This document shows positions 45,741-52,397 of a stretch of 64,000 nt of DNA, in pieces. The stretch's first letter is position 1. Each line of letters begins with the position of its first letter. Origin of the DNA: Chromatiales bacterium (GTDB lineage: Bacteria; Pseudomonadota; Gammaproteobacteria; Chromatiales; Chromatiaceae); contig JANQRK010000001.1 in assembly GCA_028284585.1 (NCBI GenBank), forward strand, positions 48,282-112,281, given 5' to 3'. The notes under the pieces are model-generated. The model made no database searches. It was not told the origin of the DNA and saw nothing but the letters and a program-made list of their open reading frames with translations. The position numbers and the translations under genes were made by a program.

Positions 45741-45758
45741 TCTGCAGTAGTCGTGCCA
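45741..45758 (-). promoter_or_regulatory. Sigma-54-type promoter of GG-leader gene 2
   Basis: On the minus strand TGGCACGACTACTGCAGA matches the RpoN consensus well, with the GG and GC dinucleotides ten bases apart. The -12 element lies about 72 bases before the ATG. Confidence 0.75.
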
Positions 45759-45784
45759 GGCTCACCGGCTCAGATAAAAAACTT

Positions 45785-45800
45785 ACAAGTTACTGTTTCT
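45785..45800 (+). promoter_or_regulatory. Candidate upstream activator site of GG-leader gene 2
   Basis: ACAAGTTACTGTTTCT matches the box of gene 3 at its TTACTGTTT core and is 27-42 bases upstream of the -24 element. Confidence 0.4.
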
Positions 45801-46014
45801 ATAGCTATTTAACATCGGCCGCAGGGCGTGAGTGGCGAATCGTCTTGAGCTTGTCGAGATGAGTGTCGGCCCCCTGCTAACAGATTCGGGGGCACTGTTG
45901 GTCGCACTGCGGGGCACAACCAGCGCCGATTACCCCACGCGTGCTGTGAGCCGGCACTGTTGCGTCGCACATCAGAGGCGAAACAGGATTTATCGGCACC
46001 AGCAACTCTCCAAC
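45801..46014. other. Spacer between GG-leader genes 2 and 3
   Basis: No gene seen in this stretch. It is GC-rich and holds no repeat I could recognise. Confidence 0.4.
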
Positions 46015-46045
46015 GGAAAAAACGGGGGCCCAATGGGGCCCCCGC
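46015..46045 (-). terminator. Intrinsic terminator of GG-leader gene 3
   Basis: GGGGGCCC and GGGCCCCC arms around an AATG-type loop at 46024-46043, followed on the minus strand by a run of six Ts. It lies about 42 bases past the stop codon, as in copy 4. Confidence 0.85.
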
Positions 46046-46086
46046 TGTTTCACCCTGCACCTGTTACCAGGTGCGATCGGTGCGAC

Positions 46087-46338
46087 TTACAGCCAGCCAA
46101 CAGCCTGACCAGAAACGCCGTTCTGCGTCTGATAGTTGGCGACAGCGTTGAAGCCGCCGAGGTTGCCGGCCTGGTTAACCGTAGCGATTTGACCCTGTGC
46201 CAACACATGGGCACCGACATCGATGATCGGGGCGTTGGTGATGCCGAAAGGCATAAGAAGGGACTCACCACCGCGAACGCTGGTCATTGCGGCGCTGTCG
46301 AGTTCTTTGCTGGCGGAAAGGTCTTTGATGGTCAACAT
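46087..46338 (-). CDS. GG-leader small secreted protein 3
   Basis: An 83-residue paralogue; leader end ELDSAAMTSVRGG, identical to that of copy 4. The core reads NAPIIDVGAHVLAQGQ, VNQAGNLGGFNAVANYQ and QNGVSGQAVGWL, with no cysteine or charged run. An AGGAGA ribosome site precedes the ATG. The near identity of leader, core and flanks with copy 4 points to a recent duplication of a whole promoter-gene-terminator unit. Confidence 0.92.
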   Translation of the reverse strand: MLTIKDLSASKELDSAAMTSVRGGESLLMPFGITNAPIIDVGAHVLAQGQIATVNQAGNLGGFNAVANYQTQNGVSGQAVGWL

Positions 46339-46404
46339 GTCTGTATCTCCTGGGATGTGATCTTGGGTTGAAATTGTCGGGCTTTTCTTGCCACGCCCTA
46401 GCTA

Positions 46405-46421
46405 ATGCAGAGGGCGTGCCA
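46405..46421 (-). promoter_or_regulatory. Sigma-54-type promoter of GG-leader gene 3
   Basis: On the minus strand TGGCACGCCCTCTGCAT is close to the RpoN consensus TGGCACG-N4-TTGCA; GG and GC are ten bases apart, and the -12 element lies 68 bases before the ATG. Confidence 0.8.
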
Positions 46422-46447
46422 GAAAAATCCCATCCCCAAGATAGATC

Positions 46448-46465
46448 TTTAAACTACTGTTTAAA
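46448..46465. promoter_or_regulatory. Palindromic upstream activator site candidate of GG-leader gene 3
   Basis: TTTAAACTACTGTTTAAA is a perfect palindrome in its arms (TTTAAAC/GTTTAAA), 27-45 bases upstream of the -24 element. It is the best instance of the shared box and could bind a dimeric enhancer-binding protein. Confidence 0.5.
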
Positions 46466-46909
46466 AAAGATAAAAATTGATTAATACCCTATCCCCGCGA
46501 TCCCTGCATCCGCCACACACCTAGACGAAGTCTGCCAAGTACCAACAGTTTGCTCCCAAAAGTTGGAGGCAGCCCTTGGGTTGGCCAGATAGACACGTAA
46601 TCTAAGGTTCATCCGTTCGGGCATCGTCGACGATCCGCCGACCCAGAAACGCCTGTCGTAACACCCAAAGGGTTTCCGATGTAGATCGCTGAATATGAAG
46701 AAAAATGACCCCGCGTGCCCTTCTGCCGTGGTTTAAGAACCCATGGTTTGTCGGGCTTAGCCAGCCGCCGCTCCTGCGAGTCTCAAGCGGCTGGTCGAGT
46801 TGAATCCGCGCTGGGTCTGCCCTGGGTCTGCCCTGGCGCCACCGCGGCGCACCAAGCGGAGGCTTTTCGCGACGCCTCGTGAAACGACGGGTCTGGTGCC
46901 CGCACAAGA
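46466..46909. other. Spacer between GG-leader genes 3 and 4, left part
   Basis: About 440 bases with no gene seen. It includes a tandem pair of CTGGGTCTGCC units near 46812-46834. A minus-strand frame of 118 residues is open here but lacks a ribosome site and any motif. Confidence 0.4.
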
Positions 46910-47064
46910 GCACCTCGAGAAATCGAGGTGTACGAGCGGCGCAGGGATGTGGTGCCATTTTCGATCACGACAAGTAATTGAAAATGAAGGAAAGGCGAAA
47001 ACCGCGTTTTGGCCCGTCCGTGGAGAAAAATGCCATGAATGGCATTTTTCGTAACGCCCCCCAT
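46910..47064 (-). repeat. Intergenic repeat, copy C
   Basis: About 155 bases, inverted relative to copy B at 41656-41810, with high identity by eye over the blocks CATGGCATTTTTCT, TTTCCTTCATTTTCAAT and GATCGAAAATGGCA. One end carries CACCTCGAGAAATCGAGGTG, a short hairpin that copy B shows in altered form. Confidence 0.75.
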
Positions 47065-47088
47065 AAGTCGCTCGCCAATACAGGCCAA

Positions 47089-47117
47089 ATAAGAACAGGG
47101 GCCCAATTTGGGCCCCC
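47089..47117 (-). terminator. Intrinsic terminator of GG-leader gene 4
   Basis: A GGGGCCCAAATTGGGCCCC hairpin at 47097-47115 with a weaker T-rich tail (TGTTCTTATT) on the minus strand, 45 bases past the stop codon. Confidence 0.75.
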
Positions 47118-47161
47118 GCTGTTTCACCCTAGCACCTGTTGTCAGGTGCTATCGGTGAGAC

Positions 47162-47413
47162 TTACAGCCAGCCAACAGCCTGACCAGAAACAGCGTTCTG
47201 GGTCTGGTAGTTGGCAACGGCGTTGAAGCCACCGAGGTTGCCAGACTGGTTAACCGCAACAGCTTGGCCTTGTACCAAGGTGTGGACGCCGGCATCGATC
47301 ACCGGGGCGTTAACGATGCCAAAAGGAACAAGGTAAGAGGTACCGCCGCGAACGCTGGTCATAGCGGCACTGTCGAGTTCTTTGCTTGCGGAAAGGTCTT
47401 TGATGGTCAACAT
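47162..47413 (-). CDS. GG-leader small secreted protein 4
   Basis: An 83-residue paralogue and near twin of copy 3. The leader ends ELDSAAMTSVRGG; the core has NAPVIDAGVHTLVQGQ, VNQSGNLGGFNAVANYQ and QNAVSGQAVGWL. It differs from copy 3 mainly in the first ten core residues (TSYLVPFGIV against ESLLMPFGIT) and a few conservative changes. The ribosome site AGGAGA is the same. The variable segment next to the cut site may decide target or partner specificity. Confidence 0.92.
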   Translation of the reverse strand: MLTIKDLSASKELDSAAMTSVRGGTSYLVPFGIVNAPVIDAGVHTLVQGQAVAVNQSGNLGGFNAVANYQTQNAVSGQAVGWL

Positions 47414-47478
47414 GTCTCTATCTCCTGGGATGTGATCTTTGATTACAGTTGTTGGGCAATTTTTACCACGCTCTGAAC

Positions 47479-47496
47479 AATGCAGAGCCTATGCCA
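47479..47496 (-). promoter_or_regulatory. Sigma-54-type promoter of GG-leader gene 4
   Basis: On the minus strand TGGCATAGGCTCTGCATT has GG and GC ten bases apart; the -12 element is 69 bases before the ATG. Confidence 0.72.
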
Positions 47497-47522
47497 AGAA
47501 TTGCGAATCCCAGACAATAAAT

Positions 47523-47541
47523 TTTTAAATTATTGTTTTTA
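47523..47541. promoter_or_regulatory. Candidate upstream activator site of GG-leader gene 4
   Basis: TTTTAAATTATTGTTTTTA aligns with the palindrome of gene 3 (TTTAAAYTAYTGTTT) at the same distance from the promoter. Confidence 0.45.
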
Positions 47542-47890
47542 TATAAAAAAATAATTTTGAGCAACGCTAAATAGCAGCCAAACTGCCCCAGCCACACACA
47601 GCCAGAGTACGAATTCAACCAACAGTTTTTTCTGAAATAGTCGGATTAAAAAAGACCATATTGTCCAGCAACTGGACGCGCGGATGCTGCTGAGCGCGTG
47701 ACCCCGGGGTTTTCGCTCTCTCGAGCGGTGTCAGCTGGGTGCGCGGAGGCTCTGCGGCGCAACACAGCGCCGACCAGCCTGCCGCGCCTGCCGAATCCGA
47801 CGGCTGTGCCAGATCGCCAGAAGCGCTGGAGCCTTTTGAAATGCGTGGGCTAGAGCTGAGCGGTAGCCGCGTTTTGCCAGCCGCGAGACT
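47542..47890. other. Stretch between GG-leader genes 4 and 5
   Basis: About 350 bases with no gene I can support. The left part is AT-rich, the right part GC-rich. No terminator for gene 5 was found. Confidence 0.4.
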
Positions 47891-48088
47891 TCACAGACTG
47901 CCGTCGAAGCGCCAGGTCGGATCGTAAACCGCGGGAACCAGGGTGTCCGCCGGTGAAGTGGGTCGCAATAACTGGGTACCAAACGTCGGGCCAAGGCGGT
48001 CTCCGGCCCGCCCACCAAGCACGGTCGACATCGCCGCATGGTCGAGCTCTTCGTTCTGTTCCAAATCCTTGATGGTGATCAGTGCCAT
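47891..48088 (-). CDS. GG-leader peptide 5, unrelated core
   Basis: A 65-residue precursor. The leader ALITIKDLEQNEELDHAAM ends STVLGG and is clearly related to that of copies 1-4, but the 39-residue core (RAGDRLGPTFGTQLLRPTSP ... YDPTWRFDGSL) shares none of their motifs and is basic and proline-rich at first. GGAGGAG precedes the ATG. Upstream I see a sigma-70-like TATTAT box rather than a sigma-54 site. It lies 118 bases downstream of the kinase gene on the same strand. It may be a second export substrate under different control. Confidence 0.82.
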   Translation of the reverse strand: MALITIKDLEQNEELDHAAMSTVLGGRAGDRLGPTFGTQLLRPTSPADTLVPAVYDPTWRFDGSL

Positions 48089-48206
48089 TTGCTGCGCTCC
48101 TCCTCAGGTGCTTTGTCGGTTGCACGTCAACCGCGCCCATATAATAGACAAACCCTCCCCCCAATCGAAGCCGGCACCGCCAACCGGTACGCGTAACACC
48201 GCGGCG

Positions 48207-49454
48207 TCACTGCGCCTCACACTGGGCATCGAGGCGTCGCAAAGCTTGTCTGGCCCCTTTGTTGAGTGGATCCAACTCTATAACCATGGCGTAGGCATCA
48301 CGGGCGCTGCTACCCACTGGTGCACACAGACGCTGAACGGCCATATGCATTTCAGCCGTCTCGAGGAGACGGCCTACGCGCCGAGCCACCTCGGGCGGAA
48401 GATCTCGTGTCGAATCATCGTCGATCGGTTTGATCGATATGGTTGTTTGGGCGCCTGTGTCACTACTTCTCGGTGCCGGCAACCAGTCCAACCCCAACCA
48501 CGCGAGCCCGGCGGCCGCGATGACAGCCGCGCCGATCCATAGGGGCGCCAACCGCCGACTCGTTGTGGCCGGCGCGGTTGGCAGTTGCGCCGTTTCTCCG
48601 AGACCGGCCAGCGAGGTCGTGTCCAGAAACTGCGTAGCATCCTCATCCACGGGCTGCGGTCGCGCTCGTTCCAGCGCATCGATTTCAGCAATCAGCTGGC
48701 CTGCAGTGGCAAATCGCTCGGCCGGCTGTTTTGCCAATAACCCGTCCAACAAGTGCTGCAGCGACAGATGCTCGGTCGGAAGGCGCGGTATCGCTGCACT
48801 GGCATGCTGCATGGCAACAGCCAGTGGGTCTGGTCCCCGGTACGGCTTGTTGCCCGTCAGCATTTCGTACAGGACGACGCCCAAACTATAGAGGTCAGCG
48901 GTCGGTGCCAATGGTTTGCCCGCGGCCTGTTCCGGGCTCATATATTCCGGTGTGCCGATGGCGCAGCCTTCGCGCGTTATCCGGGTATTGGCGTCGACCA
49001 ACTTGGCGATACCGAAATCTGAAAGCGCCACAGTACCGTCGTCGCGAAACAGGATATTGGCCGGCTTGACATCGCGATGAATAAAACTGTGATCATGTGC
49101 ATAGCCGAGTGCCGCGGCGATCTGACGTACAATCAATAGCGGATGCGCGCGGGCCCGGCCATCGGCGATGCGCTCTTTCAGCGCACCTCCGGGACAATAC
49201 TCCATCGCCATGAAATAAATATTGTCGCTACAGCCGATGTCATGGATAGTCACGATGTACGGATGGCGCAGCTTAGCGACAATTCGGCCCTCGTTGACAA
49301 AGCGGTCGCAGAACTCGCTGTCGGTTGCCACCAGGGCCGGCGACATGACCTTGAGTGCGACCTGCCGATTGAGTGAAACCTGCTCGGCCAGATAGACGGT
49401 CGCCATACCGCCCTCGCCTAATACCGAATCGATCGTAAAGCCGGGAATGTTCAA
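48207..49454 (-). CDS. Hanks-type Ser/Thr protein kinase, membrane-anchored
   Basis: A 415-residue kinase of the PknB type. Glycine loop LGEGGMATVYLA, catalytic lysine in VALKVMSP, catalytic loop IHRDVKPANILF, metal motif LSDFGIAKL, and activation segment ending GTPEYMSPEQAAG are all intact (residues about 10-265). One membrane helix follows (about residues 297-317, LWIGAAVIAAAGLAWLGLDW), then a periplasmic tail of about 95 residues with two cysteines. The start is TTG 49454 after a GGAAG ribosome site. It is divergent from the vWA-FHA gene. With PP2C and three FHA proteins nearby it forms a complete phospho-signalling set. Confidence 0.92.
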   Translation of the reverse strand: MNIPGFTIDSVLGEGGMATVYLAEQVSLNRQVALKVMSPALVATDSEFCDRFVNEGRIVAKLRHPYIVTIHDIGCSDNIYFMAMEYCPGGALKERIADGRARAHPLLIVRQIAAALGYAHDHSFIHRDVKPANILFRDDGTVALSDFGIAKLVDANTRITREGCAIGTPEYMSPEQAAGKPLAPTADLYSLGVVLYEMLTGNKPYRGPDPLAVAMQHASAAIPRLPTEHLSLQHLLDGLLAKQPAERFATAGQLIAEIDALERARPQPVDEDATQFLDTTSLAGLGETAQLPTAPATTSRRLAPLWIGAAVIAAAGLAWLGLDWLPAPRSSDTGAQTTISIKPIDDDSTRDLPPEVARRVGRLLETAEMHMAVQRLCAPVGSSARDAYAMVIELDPLNKGARQALRRLDAQCEAQ

Positions 49455-49808
49455 AGTATCTTCCGATAACCCAACGCGGCCGGAGCGTCGCCTGTCTGAT
49501 CAAACGTCATCGGCCGGTTGCCGCCACACGTCGCCTGCGGAATCAGGGCCGCCATCGCCGGCGGGTTAACAAGTGCGAGCACCAAAATAAATCCATGCCG
49601 GCCGCCCGGCATCGCCGGCGGGCCCTTGTGGACCGCGCCCGACAGGCCGATCGCGGGCGGCACGAGATTCCTCAGCTGCACGCTTCGCGCGGCATACAAC
49701 ACCTCGTATTGTATAGTTAAACGTGCTGACGCCAGACATGCAGGTTAGGGTCCGTGAAACAAGGTGTGCACGAGACTCTGCTGTTATCGCGCAGCGCGGT
49801 GGGGGGCA
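49455..49808. other. Divergent promoter region of the kinase and vWA-FHA genes
   Basis: About 350 bases with no gene seen. Promoters for both directions should lie here. I found no GG-N10-GC element on either strand close to the two starts. Confidence 0.4.
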
Positions 49809-51431
49809 ATGGTGTTAAAACATTTCGATCTACTATGCGCAGTCTTCGCCGGCACGCTGTTTCTATGGCTGCCATTGGGCGCGGTTGCTGCACCTTCGGC
49901 CGCCCCCATCGATCTCGTCCTGGTGGTCGAAGATTCGGACGCCGTGCGTGCCGCCGATGCAGCTCGGAGGCTACCTTCGGCCACCACGTCTCTCCTCGAG
50001 CAGCTGCCGCCCGAAGCACGTGTCGCCTTGATCTCCTTCGATGATGTCGCCATGCCAATAATCCCGTTGACGCGACTGGATGCAACGGTGAGGGAGCGGG
50101 TCACGCAGGCGCTCGAAGCACTCGACTTGACGGCAATACGCACCAACAACGCGGCAGGGCTGGAGCGTGCGATTTATGAGCTGACCAGAGAAATCGATAC
50201 AAGAACGCGACGCATCATCGTACTGCAGCATACGGCGCCGATCGATGTCGGCGATGCGACGAAGGATGCCACCTTCCGGCGCTGGGCAATCGAAGTTTTG
50301 GCCAACAAGGCAATGACCGCCGGTATTGAGATCCATAGCCTGGCGTTTGGACCATATGCCGATGTAAACCTGGGTGCGGCCTTGGCCGAGCGCACCGGTG
50401 GCTCGGCCCATGCCCCGGTGACAGCCGGCGAATTGGGCGATGCGCTAGCCGCACTGCTTTACCGTATAGGTTCTACCGAAGAAACATCTTTGGCGGTCGC
50501 CCCGCCAGCCTCGGCTCCGGCGGCCGAAGAGCCACGAACGGCTGGGGACACCACACCTGACACACCGCCGGCCACGCAGACAGAACCCGCTGTGCCTGCG
50601 GCTGAGTCAACCCCCGCGCCAATCGCTGGAGCAGTTGTTGAATTAACCGACGAAGTCGCCGCGCTGGAAAACCTGCCTGATCCCGCGGCAGGTGTGACTA
50701 CGACCCTGACCGCCACTGATCTGAAGAAGGGCCTGGATAAGACAGACAACAGCGAGGCCCTACTGAACTGGCCGGCAGCAGACCACCCAGTCTGGCGGGG
50801 GCTGATCTATGCGCTGGTGGCCCTGGTACTGGCAGCCGTCACCGTCAGCTTTCTACGCTACCGGCGACGCAGCTCAAACGCTGTGGTCGACGAATCCGGC
50901 AGCGGTCCCCGGCTGGTCGATGTGAAGCGAATCACTGGGCGCAGCAGTTACCCGCTGGACAACAAAATGGCACGCATCAGTCGCACACCCGGTGCAAACA
51001 CCGCAAACGTCGTGACTGTGCACATCCCTCACGACGTCATCAGTCGAGCGCATGCCTTTATCGACCTGCGTGACGGTGCATACTGGGTCACCGACCCCGG
51101 CAGCAACAACGGCACCTTTGTCAATGACCAGCGGGTCGATGGCAGCCAAATGCTGCACCACGGTGATCGCATCCGTTTCGCATCGTTCGATTTTATATTT
51201 GAGAATGCGTCGCGGGCAGACACATCAGCAGCCGCCGGCAGCTCGCCCAAACAGCCCGAAGCAAACGACGGCGATCGTACGGTGCTGGTCGGCCAGGGCG
51301 AGACCGAGTTTGTGCCCGCCAGGTCAGATGCCGAACCCGCTAAAGGCGCGGCACCGCAAAGCGTCACCCAGGGTAATACGGATGGCGCCGCAGCAAAGCC
51401 CGACTCGACGGTCGTGCGCCCCGCCCGATAG
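49809..51431 (+). CDS. vWA-FHA membrane protein
   Basis: A protein of 540 residues. ATG 49809, after a GGGGGG ribosome site, gives a signal peptide (CAVFAGTLFLWLPLGAVAA). A von Willebrand A-like domain follows (IDLVLVVEDSDAVRAAD to GDALAALLYRIG); its MIDAS motif is degenerate (EDSDA in place of DxSxS). A Pro/Thr-rich linker leads to a membrane helix (about residues 341-360, LIYALVALVLAAVTVSF) and a cytoplasmic FHA domain (VISRAHAFIDLRDGAYWVTD, NNGTFVNDQRV) that would bind phosphothreonine. The topology, sensor outside and FHA inside, fits a signal transducer working with the neighbouring kinase. Confidence 0.87.
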   Translation: MVLKHFDLLCAVFAGTLFLWLPLGAVAAPSAAPIDLVLVVEDSDAVRAADAARRLPSATTSLLEQLPPEARVALISFDDVAMPIIPLTRLDATVRERVTQALEALDLTAIRTNNAAGLERAIYELTREIDTRTRRIIVLQHTAPIDVGDATKDATFRRWAIEVLANKAMTAGIEIHSLAFGPYADVNLGAALAERTGGSAHAPVTAGELGDALAALLYRIGSTEETSLAVAPPASAPAAEEPRTAGDTTPDTPPATQTEPAVPAAESTPAPIAGAVVELTDEVAALENLPDPAAGVTTTLTATDLKKGLDKTDNSEALLNWPAADHPVWRGLIYALVALVLAAVTVSFLRYRRRSSNAVVDESGSGPRLVDVKRITGRSSYPLDNKMARISRTPGANTANVVTVHIPHDVISRAHAFIDLRDGAYWVTDPGSNNGTFVNDQRVDGSQMLHHGDRIRFASFDFIFENASRADTSAAAGSSPKQPEANDGDRTVLVGQGETEFVPARSDAEPAKGAAPQSVTQGNTDGAAAKPDSTVVRPAR

Positions 51432-51462
51432 CTGCCGCCACCACCTAGCCGGGCGACGGTAC

Positions 51463-51597
51463 TCAGCTATACGTCGGCAGCAGGTCTTCGAAGTCTGAGA
51501 GCTCCCAGGCGTCGGGCGTCTCAAACGCATCCAAGTCTTCCGGCGAGAAACGGTCGCTCATGTCAATCAGGCGGTTTTCCAGTTCGTGCTGAGGCAT
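51463..51597 (-). CDS. Short acidic protein of unknown function
   Basis: Forty-four residues, MPQHELENRLIDMSDRFSPE continuing to DLLPTYS, with a strongly acidic C-terminal half. AAGGAG lies seven bases before the ATG. There is no GG leader and no signal peptide. It lies convergently behind the vWA-FHA gene. A sigma-54-like element sits 66 bases upstream. It might be a regulator or a leaderless substrate. Confidence 0.6.
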   Translation of the reverse strand: MPQHELENRLIDMSDRFSPEDLDAFETPDAWELSDFEDLLPTYS

Positions 51598-51660
51598 GGT
51601 CGGCTCCTTAATCCAAGATGATCTCTAAGTTGCGTCACCCAGTGGGCGTGCAAATACAAC

Positions 51661-51677
51661 AATCACCAACCATGCCA
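51661..51677 (-). promoter_or_regulatory. Sigma-54-like element upstream of the 44-residue gene
   Basis: On the minus strand TTGGCATGGTTGGTGATT-type sequence has GG and GA ten bases apart; the -12 GC is replaced by GA. The spacing to the ATG (66 bases) matches the GG-leader genes. Confidence 0.35.
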
Positions 51678-51970
51678 AACTTCCTAAAAATCAACTAATA
51701 TACTGAATAATAAGACTATTAACTTTTAAGCCCATCGACACTTTGAAACCAGACCCGTTGAACTGGTGGAAAGAATCTGACTTAATTCTCTTTTTGTTGG
51801 CATAAAAGCGTCTCTCTATGATGTACTTGGGCACCGCTTAGGTCGCCGCGATACCCTGGATCGCACCCAGAAAATTACTAACAATTAGCTCTTAACTAAC
51901 TGATAAAAATTTATTTTTTACTGTTATTGGTTAGACATTTAAGGGCCGGGACAGTTGCCCCCGGGCGCCT

Positions 51971-51987
51971 TGGCACGGGAGTTGAAG
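51971..51987 (+). promoter_or_regulatory. Sigma-54-like element upstream of the 56-residue gene
   Basis: TGGCACGGGAGTTGAAG is a perfect -24 half (TGGCACG) with TTGA in place of TTGC at -12, ten bases after GG. It lies about 66 bases before the ATG. A TTACTGTTA box is some 50 bases further upstream. Confidence 0.45.
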
Positions 51988-52050
51988 GGACATTAGGCGA
52001 AGAGAGCTTTAAATAGCCACCTGCCCGCGACCGGCACTGGAGAGACAGAA

Positions 52051-52221
52051 ATGAACGACATCAGACGGAAAATGCATCACTTATTAGAGAAGATTGCCTA
52101 TACGCCGGGCTGGACACCCAAATTGGCGGTGGCGCCGGTTCCGGTTCGCGTTCGCACCGCACCGACCCCAGCGCTGGCCGGGTTGCAGCGGCGGACACAG
52201 GCTGCACGAATTGTGCACTGA
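52051..52221 (+). CDS. Short basic protein of unknown function
   Basis: Fifty-six residues. MNDIRRKMHHLLEKIAYTPG may be an amphipathic helix; the rest is rich in Ala, Pro, Val and Arg (VAPVPVRVRTAPTPALAG). GGAGAGA precedes the ATG. It has neither a GG leader nor a Sec signal. It is 177 bases upstream of the caspase-fold gene on the same strand. It could be a modified-peptide precursor or a small regulator; no family recognised. Confidence 0.6.
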   Translation: MNDIRRKMHHLLEKIAYTPGWTPKLAVAPVPVRVRTAPTPALAGLQRRTQAARIVH

Positions 52222-52397
52222 GCCAATCCGAACCTGGTCAGTTGGCCTTGCGCAGAGCACAATCATGGAGGCTGGTCAAGGAAGTATTGACCTCTAGCGA
52301 TCGGGGATAATCCCAATTGCAGATACCGGGAATCGGTAAACTAATTCTTAACTATAAAGAAAAGCCTTCGCCGTATTGGCTTAGGAGGACCGAGAAA

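Larger units (their letters stand above)
51598..52050. other. AT-rich divergent control region between two short genes
   Basis: About 450 bases, much richer in A and T than its surroundings. It holds two sigma-54-like elements, one for each of the flanking short genes, and several TACTG-containing boxes. No gene is seen inside. Confidence 0.5.

Noticed and set aside
46602..47127. Two open frames of 114-118 codons on the minus strand between GG-leader genes 3 and 4
   Set aside because: One is a translation of the dispersed repeat and overlaps its copy B counterpart; the other has no start signal or motif.
44730..47413. Curli-like or amyloid repeats in the GG-leader cores (Q, N and G rich)
   Set aside because: The curlin spacing Q-x-G-x-x-N is not met and there is no internal repeat; enrichment in Q, N and G alone is not enough.
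44730..48088. Ribosomally made modified peptides (lanthipeptide, thiazole or similar)
   Set aside because: The cores contain no cysteine and no modification enzyme is encoded in the window.
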